Below are positions 36,065-50,614 of a stretch of 64,000 bases of DNA, one piece after another. Source of the DNA: Cerioporus squamosus (taxonomy: Eukaryota; Basidiomycota; Agaricomycetes; Polyporales; Polyporaceae); NCBI GenBank assembly GCA_022592435.1, contig JABYQS010000059.1:62001-126000 (forward strand). Direction: 5' to 3'. Below the pieces are notes generated by a model, which did no database searches, was not told the DNA's origin, and saw only the letters and a list, made by a program, of their open reading frames with translations. Made by a program: the position numbers and the translations under genes. The first letter of the stretch is position 1. Every line of letters starts with the position of its first letter.

Positions 36065-38994
36065 CTCCGCCTTCAAGAACGAGCTCTTGTTCGAGTGCGG
36101 GTGCGAATGTGTGCTTGCGCTTGCGCTTGCGGATGGGGATGGGGAAGCTGGCGATGCTGGTTCAGACGCAGGCACCGAGTCAGCACGGTCGCGGACGAAG
36201 CTCCTGCGGATCGAGTCGCGCGTCCTGTCCGTCAGCGCACGGAGGTCGAACGGGACCGTGTTGTTCGAGTGCGAAAAGCGCGCCAGGCTTGCTGCCGTTT
36301 AAACCGCGTTCGGACTCGGATCCGGTCGCGGGAAGTTGTCGACGTTTGTAGCCAGATCGCAGCGCGAACGCCACACGGGAGACGCACGCTCGTCGCTGCG
36401 CCGGGGAAAAGGCGGTTCGTGTCGGACACGAGAACTCTGATTGGCAGCGCGAACAGCGAAAGTGCTGCCCGGAAGGCTGATTGGGAGCGCGAACGCGGCT
36501 CGGGGGGAAGGGATGTCCTTGTTGGTACTAGCACTCGTCCGCGCGCAGGATGCACGCCTCGACTAGCAGCAGGTACGAAGCTCCTGAGAGACCCGGGAAC
36601 TCAGTAGATCATGAAGATGGGCGATGGCGATGGTCGAGCTGATACACGCGCTGCGGTCGTGGGCCGTGGGTACGCGCGCGAGGATCGCTGGAGTCGCGGT
36701 CGAAGAGGAGCCAAAAGAACGTAGGAAAAGAGCGGCAGCCTCGGAGGGCGCGGAGGCGGGGAGAAGGGATAAAGAAAAGAGGGAAGGAAGGAGGAGGAGG
36801 AGGAAGAGAGGCAGCCTGCTCCGACCCGCGATCGACTATAATATCACTCCTCCAGGGGCGGGCGGGCGGGGGCACGCTGCGATGGCGACGGCTGGCGACG
36901 ACGGTCCGGCGTGCTGAATATACTCCCGCCAGTCTTCCTCCGTCTTACTCAACGCCTCGTACGTATTTCGTGCCTTCTTCAAGCTCTCCGTTCATTTCGC
37001 CTGTCTGCCGCCTTCTATCCGTCCCAAGCGACTCGAGAGCGTGCACTTGGATCCTTCATTTCTGGGCATGACCAGGGTCTACATACTGATCTGGATGCCG
37101 GCTTTCGTGCGACACGGGGGTATGTTTTCTCCAACTCGAGGTGCACATATCGAATAATGATTTGTGATGGTCTGTGCCAGGTCCGTGCTGCCTCATGTAA
37201 GTACAAAAATTGGCTATTCAGCAGGAGGACCCTGGGAGACAATTCCCGGACTCCTCGGCCGACTACTCACTTGTGTTCTCCGCCTAGAACAGACACTCTG
37301 ATACGGACATGACGTGCGAGCAGAGCTTAAGACTCACTTGAATACCATTAGAGATCGAAAGCAGACTGTCATTCAGGTACTACACACCCATGACCCCCGG
37401 TATTCTGCGCCCGAGACGCACGCGCACAGAGGGCACAAACATCCAGGAGGTCAGGAGGTGAGCCAGCAAGAATAAGCATGCCGCTCGGACGATATAGACA
37501 CCCACAGACGGCGGTGGAGGGCCAAACTTGGGAGATGGTCGGACAAGTCCCCAATACATACGAATGGACTCTATTGCTTCGGTTCTCAAGCTGTCGTCGA
37601 TCGTCGCTTGAACCCCGAGACACTTGCGGCTCCGAGGCGTCAAGAGTTGAGCGGTCGCAGTCAGTCCTGGGTCGGTAACTTCTCATCTCTCCGATACCAG
37701 GGGGGGACTTCGTACTCCGGATGCACTAAGGTTGCAGGCCCTCAGCAGCGGAGACTGTGGTACATAGACATGGTACACCTGTGGGTTCGGCTGCAAGCCA
37801 CAGAGGTCCCGCCATGACATGAACCGGTACCACAGTGCACGAGGAGCGGACGTGCAAGCACACCTTGACGATCGACGTCGCAGCCGCGTGCTGCGGAAGA
37901 AGAGGAGGCGTCGCTGGAGCCAGACTCGTGAACTATCCTGGCTCCACCGACCCTGAGAGAGGATCGACGACCGTGTCGACGCTCGCTGTGTCCATAAGCG
38001 CGCCCGTCCCTGACTGCGGCTCCGAGCTTGCTTCCAGCCGACGACATCGGTTTCCCCGTAGCAGATGCGCTGCGGCGGGGAGCCACCTGAATAGCTTTCT
38101 TAGCTCTCTTTTATACGCCCACGGTGCGAGTCTCATTTCGATGTACACACCTCAAAGCGGCTCAGTCTGCACCGTGGCGTACATAGGCAAATGCGCGTTC
38201 GGAGCTCAAGCACGCGGACGACGAGCAAGAGCAGAATCTCGGTTGCATGTCGGATAAAGACGCAGTGCAGAGATGGGGTGGGGGTCCGACCATGGCGTGC
38301 CCAGCGAGTCCCCAGTCCCCGAACGCCACGACGCTGCAGTCCAAATCCTCCGGTACCGCATTCACGGCCCTGGCGTGGGGCGGCCCGCTGAATAACCTCC
38401 AATGGATTCCTCACGGGCCAACGAGACACGCGGGATTCACCTGAGAACCCGACCCGAGGTCGATTTAACCATACCGTGGGTTCGGTCGGCAAAGTCGCAC
38501 ATAGGTGCGACACTGAGAACTTGGCGTGCCTTGCTCGCTGATGTCCCAGGACCTGTTACACGCCGAGAGCTGGCGTCAATTGACAGGACTCTGTTGCAAT
38601 TCAACGGAGATACGCCATGCGAGCGAGGCATGAGGAAAGCTGAGAGTATGATGGGAGTACTGCGAGAGGATCTAAGAGGAGGTAGTAGTAGTTGCTTGGC
38701 GACTAACAAACTGCAAACTACTTCAACAGATTAAAGGCTGTATAGTGACGTAAGCATAGTCAAGGCCTCCATAGACGCCCCAGGAAGTAAGTACGTTCGA
38801 CACTTCATCCACCGAGTCTACGTCCTCCGAAGTACCGGCTCCTCGTCTTGTATCTCTTCCCTCCGGGTTCGCGTTATCCGGCATCCGTTGACATGAAGTT
38901 TTGACTATCAGCTCTGGTCGCACTGGCGATAGCAAGATTAATCGCGGACCATGCTCGCCGATGAGCCCATCGAACGCGTACATCCCACTGCAGG

Positions 38995-39001
38995 TGCGCA
39001 C
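38995..39001 (+). promoter_or_regulatory. Possible metal response element (distal)
   Basis: TGCGCAC fits the TGCRCNC core reported for metal response elements upstream of white-rot Mn-peroxidase genes. It lies 433 bp before the ATG. A 7-mer occurs by chance often, so this is weak alone. Confidence 0.25.
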
Positions 39002-39065
39002 CCGTTCCGTCAGGGGTACAGAAGGCCTCTCGTTGACCTCGACAATTGCTTATTCCGTGCCGTAA

Positions 39066-41181
<2,116 letters not shown>

Positions 41182-42651
41182 ATGGTTCGTCCACGCGTTT
41201 TCTTCGACATCACCATCGACAACCAACCCGCTGGAAGGTAAAGACTACCCACATGCCGTGCAACTCCTGCTGACGCGTGCGATAGAATAATATTCGAGCT
41301 CTTCAATGACACCGCTCCCAAGACCTGCGAAAAGTCTGTTCACGTCGCTACCTCCGACCACCCTGCCTTCGTCTGATCTGTCTATGCAGCTTCCGTGCAC
41401 TATGTACTGGCGAGAAGGGGCTCTCTCCGATCTCGGAGCGTCCGCTGTACTACAAGAACAGTATCGTCCACCGTGTGATCAAGGGCTTCATGATCCAGGG
41501 CGGAGGTGAGTACATCCTCACAGTCTGCATGCCCCAGTCCTCCATCCCCGCCGCACATCGCTCCGTGCACCCCACTATCCTCATATCATGACAAAGAAGC
41601 TTACGCATACTCGGTTTGACGCACCAAGACTTCACGAAACGCAACGGCACGGGCGGGGAATCCATATACGGAGGCCCATTCCCAGACGAAGACCTCTCCC
41701 GTCCGCTCGACTCTGAAGGGTTCGTCTAATTCCCATGATCTACTCCAGAACACCCCCTTAGCGCGCCGTCCATGGCTCTCACAGGCTGCTGTGCATGGCG
41801 AACAAAGGCCCTAACACGAACAACTCGCAATTCTTCATCACCCTCCGCGACTGCCCCCATCTGAACGGTACGCACCCCTCTCCCTAGTGCTGCCCCCTCA
41901 AACGCTAACCTGAATATACGTTCGCAGGGAAGCATGTCGTGTTTGGTCGGGTCATCCGGGGCTACGAAGTCGCAGAACGCATCGCAGAAGTGCCAACAGA
42001 CGAGAAGGACCGCCCACGGGCTCCCGTCGTCATCGCCAACTCGGGCGAGCTTATGCTTCGTTCTCAAGCGCAGGCGAAGAAACCTGAGCGTACGTTCCCT
42101 TCTCTGTCACTAAGCACTTGGTCAATACAGGTTCCTGATATTGTCCTCCAGTAGAGCCCGCCTCGGCAAGCGCCAGCGAATCCAACGACGACGACGAGCG
42201 TCGCCATCGCAAGAAACGGCGGCGCTTGCATTCACGTTCCCGCTCCGCCTCCCCCGGGGACCGCTCACGCTCTCCTTCACGCTCCCGATCGCGTCCACGC
42301 ACCCCAGACTCTGACACAGAGCAAGAGCGAAAACGCCACAAGTCGCACAAGAAGAAAGACAAGGACAAGAAGCACAAAAAGTCCAAGTCAAAGAAGCACA
42401 AGAAAGAGCGCACCCCCTCGCCCCCGCGTGACAAGGACGGCGAGCCCGTCAGCGAGACGGAATCCCAGTATGACGCACGGCTCGAGCGCGAGGAGAAGGA
42501 GCGCATCGAGGCGGCACGGAAGCGCGAGCTTGAGCGTATAGCGCGCCGGCTGAAAGAGGAAGAGGAACGGCGCGCACAGGAGAGCGGGGGCGTACGGTTC
42601 AAGGGGCGAGGGCGGATGAAGTACATCGATCCCGAGTTGCGGAGGGACTGA
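41182..42651 (+). CDS. Cyclophilin-type peptidyl-prolyl isomerase with RS/Lys-rich tail
   Basis: It catalyses cis-trans isomerisation of peptidyl-proline. Seven exons (41182-41237, 41286-41333, 41390-41505, 41629-41719, 41785-41867, 41928-42089, 42152-42651) give 351 residues. The isomerase domain (about residues 5-175) shows [15 protein letters not shown], the catalytic Arg and Phe in [30 protein letters not shown], and the active-site region [11 protein letters not shown]. The C-terminal half is an RS-type ([20 protein letters not shown]) and Lys-rich region, then a coiled coil of Glu/Arg repeats ending IDPELRRD. This domain order is that of nuclear SR-cyclophilins associated with splicing speckles (PPIG-like). 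The role in splicing is inferred from the family. Confidence 0.95.
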
Positions 42652-43998
42652 TGCTCATCTACGGGTTACTGGATACCAACGGGAGAGCGTGCAGGCGACG
42701 TTTGTGCTTTGCCTTCTTCGTATGCTCTCACCTTCATGTTCTTGCGGGTACAATATTCACGGTCGCAATTGGTTTAGGCTCTGCCCTGCCTTCTTCGCGT
42801 CTCTGCTACCGCATCAGACAGCTCGAATGATTCCCAGCCGATCGCGCGCAAAGGGATGACCCTCACGAGGACGGTATCAGGCGTTGCATGCTGTACCCCC
42901 GGGGCATTTTCACTGCTATGCTCGACCTGCGAGTGCCGATCTGCACCGTCCGACGTTCAGTATAGGCTACTCAACCTGTGAACGTGTCAAGTATACATAT
43001 CCAAGACACGATTCTTTAGTGACCGGGTGCAGGCGTCCTTTCGTGCCTCACTTGCAGTTACAGGCGATCGTCAGGTAAAAGACGCATGGTGTCCTCTATG
43101 ACTGGCCCAATGCTTCCGAACCACCAATAGTAATCGAGGAAGAAGCTCCTGTCCAGGCCGCCGCAGCCAGCTGAATGTTGGGTAAGCATCTCTCATCGTC
43201 GCGATGTCGCTCTTGCCCACCTATCGGAGCTCAGTCGCGCGATCGCAAGGTCCGTGGGTTCGCTCTTGACTCAGCACGGTCCGCTTTGTAGCTCATATTT
43301 CCTCCAGGTGGTCAGAGACCGTACCGCAGAGGCGCACACTGGTTCGAGAAGGGATATCGATGTCCCGAGATGCCCATGCTCCCACTCCCGTTTCTCAGCC
43401 GCGTTGCACGAAATTACACGCGCTCAAGCCTTAGGTAACGCATACGTTCCAGTTCCAGCTACCGCCCAATACCCGCCTACCACTGCCAGCATCCAGTGTC
43501 CTCGAGCACCGCACCGTCCGCGCGTACGACTCTATCACTCACGCTCTTCTCGATCGCTCCCACCCCACGACGACCACCTCTCCGCGCCCCGTAAATCCCG
43601 ACGTCTGGATGCGAGTGGGGCCCGGGACCGGGAACAGTGCCTTCGCCGCGCCCTTCTTCCGGCCCCGCGCTTCTCGTGCTCTCAAGCTCGCTGTACATTC
43701 CCAGCTCCGACCGCTTCTTCTGAGACGTCGGAGCTTCGCGGCTCCCTTCCTCCCGTCGTACTCCCGGCTCAACATGCGCAGACACAGCGCTCCCGTCGAA
43801 ATCTTCTGGAGCACGGACAGAGAGAATGAACGGCTAAGTGACAAGGCATCGGTCCCCGGTCCTCTATAATGCGACGCCGTTCGTGCGCTGCCGCCGCTCC
43901 TTGCCTCGCCAATCCTGAGCCTTCCACCGCGAGCCTTAGCCGACTCTCCTGTCCTGAAGTCGCTGCGCTACCAAACCCACGTACCATTCTAGTCGGTC
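42652..43998. other. Intergenic upstream of DUF6534-1
   Basis: 1.35 kb. 43441-43860 is open in several frames on both strands because of composition, with no domain. No gene is supported. Confidence 0.4.
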
Positions 43999-45846
43999 AT
44001 GATGGTTAATCCTGCTGTACCAGTCATGGGAGGCCTCCTGGTTGAGGTCTTCGTCGCGTGCATGTGCGTCTTCCCTTTCGCGGCTCGCGCTGACCATGAG
44101 TTTAGGCTGACACCACATGGATGCTCATCCAGACTATATGGGATCACCACCCTCCAGACGTTGATCTACTTCCAGAAATATCCAAGCGACAGGACGTTCT
44201 TGAAGCTCCTAGTCGGCACTGTATGGTGAGCAACTGTCTGATTATAGTCACTGGGTCGGCGTGAGCTTACGTGCCTCCTCGCCAGGGTGCTCGAGACGGC
44301 ACACACTGCCTTCTGTATACAGTTCATCTACGACTACCTCATTGTGGGTTTCGATAACTACTTCAACTTCCTCGACATCAACTGGTGCGATCAATGTCTC
44401 CCTCTTCGTAACGCTACCACACTCACCTCTGACTGCCGGCTCGCAGGGGCATTGGGGTCACAGTACTGTGTAGCGTGCGTGTAGATCATTTGGTTTCTGC
44501 CCTCTGACGGCTGACCTGCCTGCAGGCGAGCATCGCGTTGTGCGTACAAGGGTAAGCTGTCGATATGTCCGCGAAGACTATGTTGTGCTCAGGGTTGGAC
44601 AAATCATAGCTACTACACGTGGAGGGTCTGGATCGGTAGGCACCTTGCCCCAAGCAGCGCACGGCATAAAGATTGACCTCTGCCTGACAGTCAGCGAGAA
44701 GTCTGTGCTCTGGACAGCGCTCATCGTGAGTGGCGTGTAGCCAGGGTCTCGTTTACACCTAACGCAGACATCCTTCAGGGCACTTTCGCACTTGCGCGAG
44801 TAGGTTCGTGGGCACAATCACCAATAAGCTTCATGTAGGCCGCTTCCTTACACCATGTGCTCGCGATCTGCAGGTTTCGGAATCGGTATGCATTCCCAGG
44901 CGTCCTACTTCCTAGTGAATCTACTCACGGACCACTTGCCAGCATCGTGCATGCTCTGCTACATCTATCCGTCATGGCCGACCCTGCGCGAGAAGCGATC
45001 CTCCCTGGTGCGCACTCTTCTCACAACGTCTCGCTTCCAAACTAACCTTGCTATCCATAGGTCACAGTGAGCGGAGGATTGGGCTCTGCCGCGCTCGTGG
45101 ACATCCTCGTCGCGCTCACCTTGACCGTCTACCTGAAGCGTCGCCGCTTCACCGGCTCGTGGAACAAGTACGTATACCTGTATCCTTGCTCGACACAGGC
45201 TCACCGCCGCGGGTCAGGGAATCGAACAACATGATCAACAAAATCCTGTTGTACGCAGTCAACACCGGCGCGATAACTTGGTGAGTTCATGCATGTCGGC
45301 AGCGGCCCTGATGCCGATGCCGATGAGAGACCAAGGCTCATCTTACGACGTATAGCACGGCGTCCATCCTGTGTGTGATCCTGGTATGTGCATATTCTCG
45401 GGACGACGGAGATGAGTCCCCTGAGATCTCCGCATCATAGTTCGCAGTGCAGAAGAACAGCCTTACCTTCCTCGGGCTCGTCGAGATCCAGGCGAAGTGT
45501 ATGTCCTCTCGTACTAGCCTGTGCTCCCTCGCTAACCTTGTCACCTCATTGCAGTATACTCCAACTCGTTCCTGGGCTCGCTCAACGCGCGTTCGCACAT
45601 CCGCAACAGCAAGAGCATCCCCACGTTCTCGTCCTCAGCTCCGCGCGTGCCCGTAGTGAGTGCTCTCACCGCATGACCTTTCCAGGTCTGTTTTGATCTG
45701 ACGGCGAACGTCTCCCGCGTCACCAGCTAGAGGTCTACCAACACACCATCGTGGAGGATGACAGGTCGAAATCGCCTCACTCCCCCCACAGCGTGAGTAA
45801 GATCCTTACGGCGTCCCCGTGCTTGCGCATCATGGCATCCCGCTGA
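43999..45846 (+). CDS. DUF6534-type multi-pass membrane protein, copy 1
   Basis: Sixteen exons can be spliced in phase to about 316 residues. The protein has the basidiomycete family pattern: GGLLVEVFVACILYGITTLQ, YFQKYPSDRTFLKLLV, HTAFCIQFIYDYLI, YYTWRVWIG, VTVSGGLGSAALVDILVALT, then ESNNMINKILLYAVNTGAIT and a final LYSNSFLGSLNAR. Seven hydrophobic segments are expected. Exon 9 (44874-44885) is only 12 nt, and exons 5, 6 and 8 are 25-26 nt. The acceptor of exon 6 must be AATCATAG at 44609, because the nearer CAG leads to a stop. The last exon is tentative. Function of the family is unknown; ligand sensing has been suggested only by the seven-helix topology. Confidence 0.8.
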
Positions 45847-47530
45847 TCATCCTTGCCTCGTTTGCGATGCGGGGTTAGGGAGACTTTGACTTGACGACCA
45901 CTACGTCATCCAAAGGCTGCGAGCTCGCTTAGCGGAGTCCTCGAAGGACCCCAGGCTCGCCAGTCGCTACCACGCATGATATGACTTTGACTCACCTCCG
46001 GTCGCTCCTTCCAACGTTTCGTGAGTTGCGGTCTACGTGACCGATACTATTCGTGTTCACCTTCATCATGAAAAAATATCTTGTTTCGCATATACGATAG
46101 CGCTTGAGCATGTCGGTCCACGGTTGCTCGAGGATCAGCTTCTTGCCCGACTTCGTGCGAAGATCTATGAGAAGGATTCGGTCAATCTGCTCTGCCCAAC
46201 AGCGGCCCTGGCCCTGAGATGTTGTCATGTCGCTTGTAGTTTGCACGCCACTTACTTATAGACGGACGCGAACAACCGCGAAGTATTTTCCGGTTATCAC
46301 TGTCAGCGATATGCACCGCGGACTCTCCTGTTCCTCGTCGTAAGTCAGTGTCGGGTCCGGCAAGGAGGTTCTCGCGAATATAGCACCTAATCGTCACGGT
46401 ATACTTAGCACCTGGAACTTGACGCAAGCGAAACACCGCCACAGCGCGATAAGTATTGGCACCAAATAAGTAGGCACTGGGACTAGTGCGAGTCCCGGCC
46501 GCCTGCATCTTCCAAGCTCCTTCGACTAGCTCCGACTGAGTAAGGAGCGATCTTCCTCGCGACTCCAGTAAGTACATATCACCGAATCCCGCGAGCGCAG
46601 ACTGCGCAGCGGCGCGACCATCGCAGAACAGGGGACGCGATAAATATGGAGATCCGAGGCGCATCGGTGAGGGTGTGTACGGCTGCTGCTTGAACACATG
46701 GTTCCATCAAGCTGCAATATTCAGCTCCTCCCACAGAGCCCCGGCGCGGGTCGCAGCCTCGCCACGCCATCGCCAATGATGCATCGCGGTTACGCGGTAT
46801 GAGTATGACCTCGACCAGTCTTCGACCACCCCATCTCCTACACAGTCGACTGAATTGAACTCCACGCTAGACTGCAAGTGGACTGCTACTACGCTAAGGC
46901 CCCGCCAAGCACGCACCCGTACGTCGGTCTCCTGAGGATAAACAGACGAGTGTACGCCACCGAGATCTCATTGCCATGTGATGGACTCGCCAGGCGATCG
47001 AGGACGATCCCCGCAGGTCCGTGGACGCCGCCAGCGTCACCGTAACCATCTTGACACTTGGACATTTCGGGAGTTCCCCAGGGTAAAGTGGCTGCCTGCA
47101 TTCTGCTCAGTGGTTTCTCCATCGCCTGCCGCTCCCGCTGAACCCTCCCAACGGCGGCGCCCAATATGAATGTGCAACCTACCAGGCACAGCAGCATGCT
47201 CGCACCACCCAATAGTCTAATCCATCATGAATGCGGAGCAACCGAGTGATCAGATGCTCAGATGCACCGAACGCACCGGGCGCACCGTTCGCCCCCTTCG
47301 GGGTTACTCGTCGTGAAGTATCTTCCCGGCCCCGGGATCTAGATCGTCTCACCCACACAAAGTCCCCATCAGCGGGCGCGCCATCCCCCGGCCGCTCAGC
47401 GAGGCTTCGGAGGGCTTGTCTTGGCTCATGCCGCTGAGAACATACGAAGAGTCCTTGCCCGATCACACGATTCAAATACGTCGATGCCCGCGCGGCGCCC
47501 CTCCTTTCCACCCTCCCCCCACTCCCCACC
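45847..47530. other. Intergenic between DUF6534 copies
   Basis: 1.7 kb. A minus-strand frame at 46182-46697 has no domain or splice context. No repeat or RNA was seen. Confidence 0.4.
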
Positions 47531-49629
47531 ATGAGCACTGGCGAACCTACCGCCGCGCTCCCGATAGACTTCGGTTCCGCGAACCCCGCCGAGGAGGTTA
47601 TGGGCGGGCTGTTCGTCTCGGTCTTCATGGCGTGCATGTGAGTCTCTCGCCCGCTCGCGCTCAAGTGCATTCCCCGAACCGATTCTTCGCCGCAGCCTGT
47701 ACGGGATGACCTCGCTGCAGTCGTTTATTTACTTTCAAAAGTATCCCAACGATACCCGGGTGCTCAGGTTCCTCGTGAGTCGCCCGAGTTCTCTCGTTCA
47801 TCGTAGCTCTCACGCCCGCTGACGGACGTCGGCAACCAGGTGATCGCGGTCTGGTCAGTCCTCACGCACCTCCACTTCAATCTAACTGTTGACACACTCG
47901 CTCGCGTCCCTGGCCGACAGGATCCTGGAGTCAGTACACACGGCGTTCTGCATGGGGTTCATGTACGCGTACCTCATCGCCGGCTTCGCCAACTTTGCCG
48001 GCTTCATTGCCGTTCACTGGTACGTTTGACACCGCTTCTGCTCGCGCGAACATCCCGAACTCAATTGGAGACGTCTCCCCGAACGTCCGTGGCGGTGCAG
48101 GACTGTCGGTGTAAGTGGCTATAGCATGCTTCGGACTTCCGCAGAATTGTTCGTCTGATCCGTGCCATTCTCTCCACCGCAGGTCGCGATAGCGTCTAGC
48201 GTGAGTACCGTCGCACCGTTCCCACGAGTCCACCACGGCGCGTTATTGACCGAAGGTCACAGGTGGCAGTTGCGTTGTGCGTTCAAGGGTGAGTGGTTCA
48301 ATCCATTGTCTCATGACCGCGCGCTCAGCGAAGGTGTCAGATACTACACATGGAGAGTGTTTGTCGGTATGTCCTCCCCCATGAAGTACAACGAAGGAGG
48401 ACACTCAGCCGTACTATTCAAGTCAGCGGGAGGTCTTTCCTTTGGACCGTTCCAATCGTGAGTCGACACCCTTCACCGTTGCCGAGTCTTTGTTGACGTG
48501 CGTACTCTCAGGCCCTCTTCGCGCTCTGCAGAGTAGGTTCGTGAACGTGCACACCATCTAGCGAGGGATGCGGTCTGACATACACCACCCATCCCGCCCT
48601 CCAGGCTTCGGTATGGGTACGCACTTGAGCAGAGATCGTATCGTGGGCACATTACTGACATCTCCTCAGGATCGACCGCACTCACCTACATCTATCCCAG
48701 CTGGCTCGAGCTTCGCGAGCTCAAAGCCGGCCTCGTACGTCGTCCCCGTCGCTAGCCCTGTGCACCACATACATACCTTGTCCTTACCCCGTTCCTCCAG
48801 GTGACGGTCAGTGGGGGTCTCGGCGCTGCGGCACTGGTCGATCTCCTAGTCGCCCTCACGCTAACGTTCTACCTGAAGCGCAACCGGACTAACTTCCACA
48901 AGTGCGCGGCATCTCCGCAGAGCTCCTCGTCCTACCTTGCTAACCCTCGTGTTCGTGTTCGCGTTCGCAGAGAGTCGAACAGCATGATCAACAAGATCCT
49001 AGTGTACACTGTCAACACGGGCGCAATCACCGGGTAGGACACTCCCGCCATAAAGACTCATGCATGATCCTGTCGACTAAGCCTTGCTTTGCGCAGCGCC
49101 GCGTCCATAGCCTGCGTACTCCTGGTACGTCCCCCGTCCTCTCCTCTCAACTCGAACCGAGTCTCTGACCAACCTCCGCAGTTCGCATTCAAGAAGGACA
49201 GCCTCATCTTCCTCGGGTTCTTCGCCATTCAGACAAAACGTGCGTCCGCTCCTCCATCCTCATCCCAAACGTGCGCTCAATAATGCATAATACATATCCC
49301 ATCCTCCACTGCAGTCTACGCCAACTCGTTCCTCGGCTCCCTGAACGCACGCGCCCACATCCGTAGCGCAAGCCAGAACACCGGCGGCCGGATGTACTCC
49401 TCCAACAGCCGCGGCCCCGAGTTCACGATCTCCACCCCCCGCGGAGGCACCCAGGGCGTCGTACGTCGCGTCCATCCTCTGCCCCCACGTCCACATGTGC
49501 GCGTGCTGACCTCCTTCCCAGATTGAGGTCACCCGGCAGACCGTCAAGCACAACGACCACGGCGACTCGTACGAGGTCCCAGACGAGCTCGACATGAAGG
49601 TCCTCAAGGGCGGCGACCTTCCCTACTGA
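47531..49629 (+). CDS. DUF6534-type multi-pass membrane protein, copy 2
   Basis: It starts MSTGEPTAALPIDFGSANPA, then EEVMGGLFVSVFMACILYGM and SLQSFIYFQKYPNDT. Further blocks are HTAFCMGFMYAYLIAGFANF, VAVALCVQG, YYTWRVFVG, STALTYIYPSWLELRELKAG, VTVSGGLGAAALVDLLVALT, ESNSMINKILVYTVNTGAIT and LYANSFLGSLNARAHIR. It ends GGDLPY at TGA 49627-49629. Exon-intron positions match copy 1, including the 12-nt exon at 48605-48616. The cytosolic tail is longer than in copy 1 and rich in Ser/Arg/Thr. The two are clearly tandem duplicates. Confidence 0.87.
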
Positions 49630-50614
49630 GTGCTGAGCAGCCGCCTCTTCGTCTTTGCGGGCCTCTCGCACACACCTGGACTAGCACACACTCGGACTGG
49701 CTCTCCCTCTATCCATCCACGTAGATGCTGCGCGTCTCATTTCCTGGACGCAGGGGTTCTGGTTCTGTATAGACTAAATGTAATCCGCTCTCTAGTACAT
49801 ACCACGCTCCCGTACAACTACGCTCCTTACCCGTTCCACCTGCCTCTTCACCGTGGATGGTGCGGTCCCCTCCTGACCGATGCGCCGGAGGGTTTGTGTT
49901 TGATGGGGCACACTCTGCAGACTGCAGTTGTTCGCGTAGCCGACTCGGATGCGCAGGTAGAAGGGCGGCTCTAGCGCGCAACGTTTCGTATCCTCATGGC
50001 CTTGGCCTCATGCGCGACTGAACAATACACCCACCAAACCTCGTTCTGCCCCGCGCAGGGTTGCCTTACACTTCAGCGAATAAGTAGCAAAGGCGGGACC
50101 CCACTTCAAGGCTTCACGATTGACTCTAGCTCACAGCCCTCACGGTGAACGCCAGCGTCCGAGTACACATCTCGCTCATACAAGGGTTCGATTAAAGCTC
50201 TCGATGGAAGTTCGTGAGCGGCGAAGGGCGCGATGGAGTACCAATTACCAGTGTATGTTTCCTCAGCTAGAAGAGTCAATAAGTCGAGATTTTATGGATT
50301 TCCCGGAAGTCAAGTATACTTCATCATGCTGTTCCCCGGTCTCCTGCTTTGCAGGGCCATCCGCGCAGGCAGAAGACATGGTTGTCGAGCAAGTCGCCTC
50401 GGAGTCGGGGACTGGCGCTTGCCGCCGAGGCCACGATCCCAGGCCGATACTTGGTGGATCCTAATGCATAGGAGCCACCAAGTATCGGCCTGTGATCTGC
50501 TACCATCCACTGCCAAGTTGTACCATTTCGGACATATATTGCGAAGCTGATGGGGTGAGTAGCTCGCTACATGACTTCCTTCTCATTGAAAGAACCTACC
50601 CTCTATCCTCCAGG
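49630..50614. other. Intergenic with a long hairpin near its end
   Basis: No gene is supported here. A palindrome at 50440-50492 is listed separately. A GTGAGT...CTCCAG pair at 50554-50613 immediately before the next ATG looks like an intron in the 5' leader of that gene. Confidence 0.45.
50440..50492. repeat. Perfect 18-bp inverted repeat / extended hairpin
   Basis: CAGGCCGATACTTGGTGG at 50440-50457 is the exact reverse complement of 50475-50492. The 17-nt spacer is itself partly palindromic (TCCTA...TAGGA around ATGCA), so with one mismatch the stem extends to 24 bp around a 5-nt loop. GATC flanks both arms outside. Confidence 0.9.

Noticed and set aside
36624..36917. Plus-strand frame with Arg/Lys/Glu run
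   Set aside because: Purine-rich low complexity; no splice context, domain or promoter logic.
43254..43869. Several overlapping frames upstream of DUF6534-1
   Set aside because: They are open in multiple frames on both strands because of base composition; none has motifs.
44592..44600. Acceptor CTCAG before exon 6 of DUF6534-1
   Set aside because: It leads to an immediate in-frame TAG; the next acceptor (AATCATAG) restores the paralogue-matched YYTWRV.
50170..50215. GGTTCGATT resembling a tRNA B box
   Set aside because: No A box at the right distance and no cloverleaf could be drawn around it.
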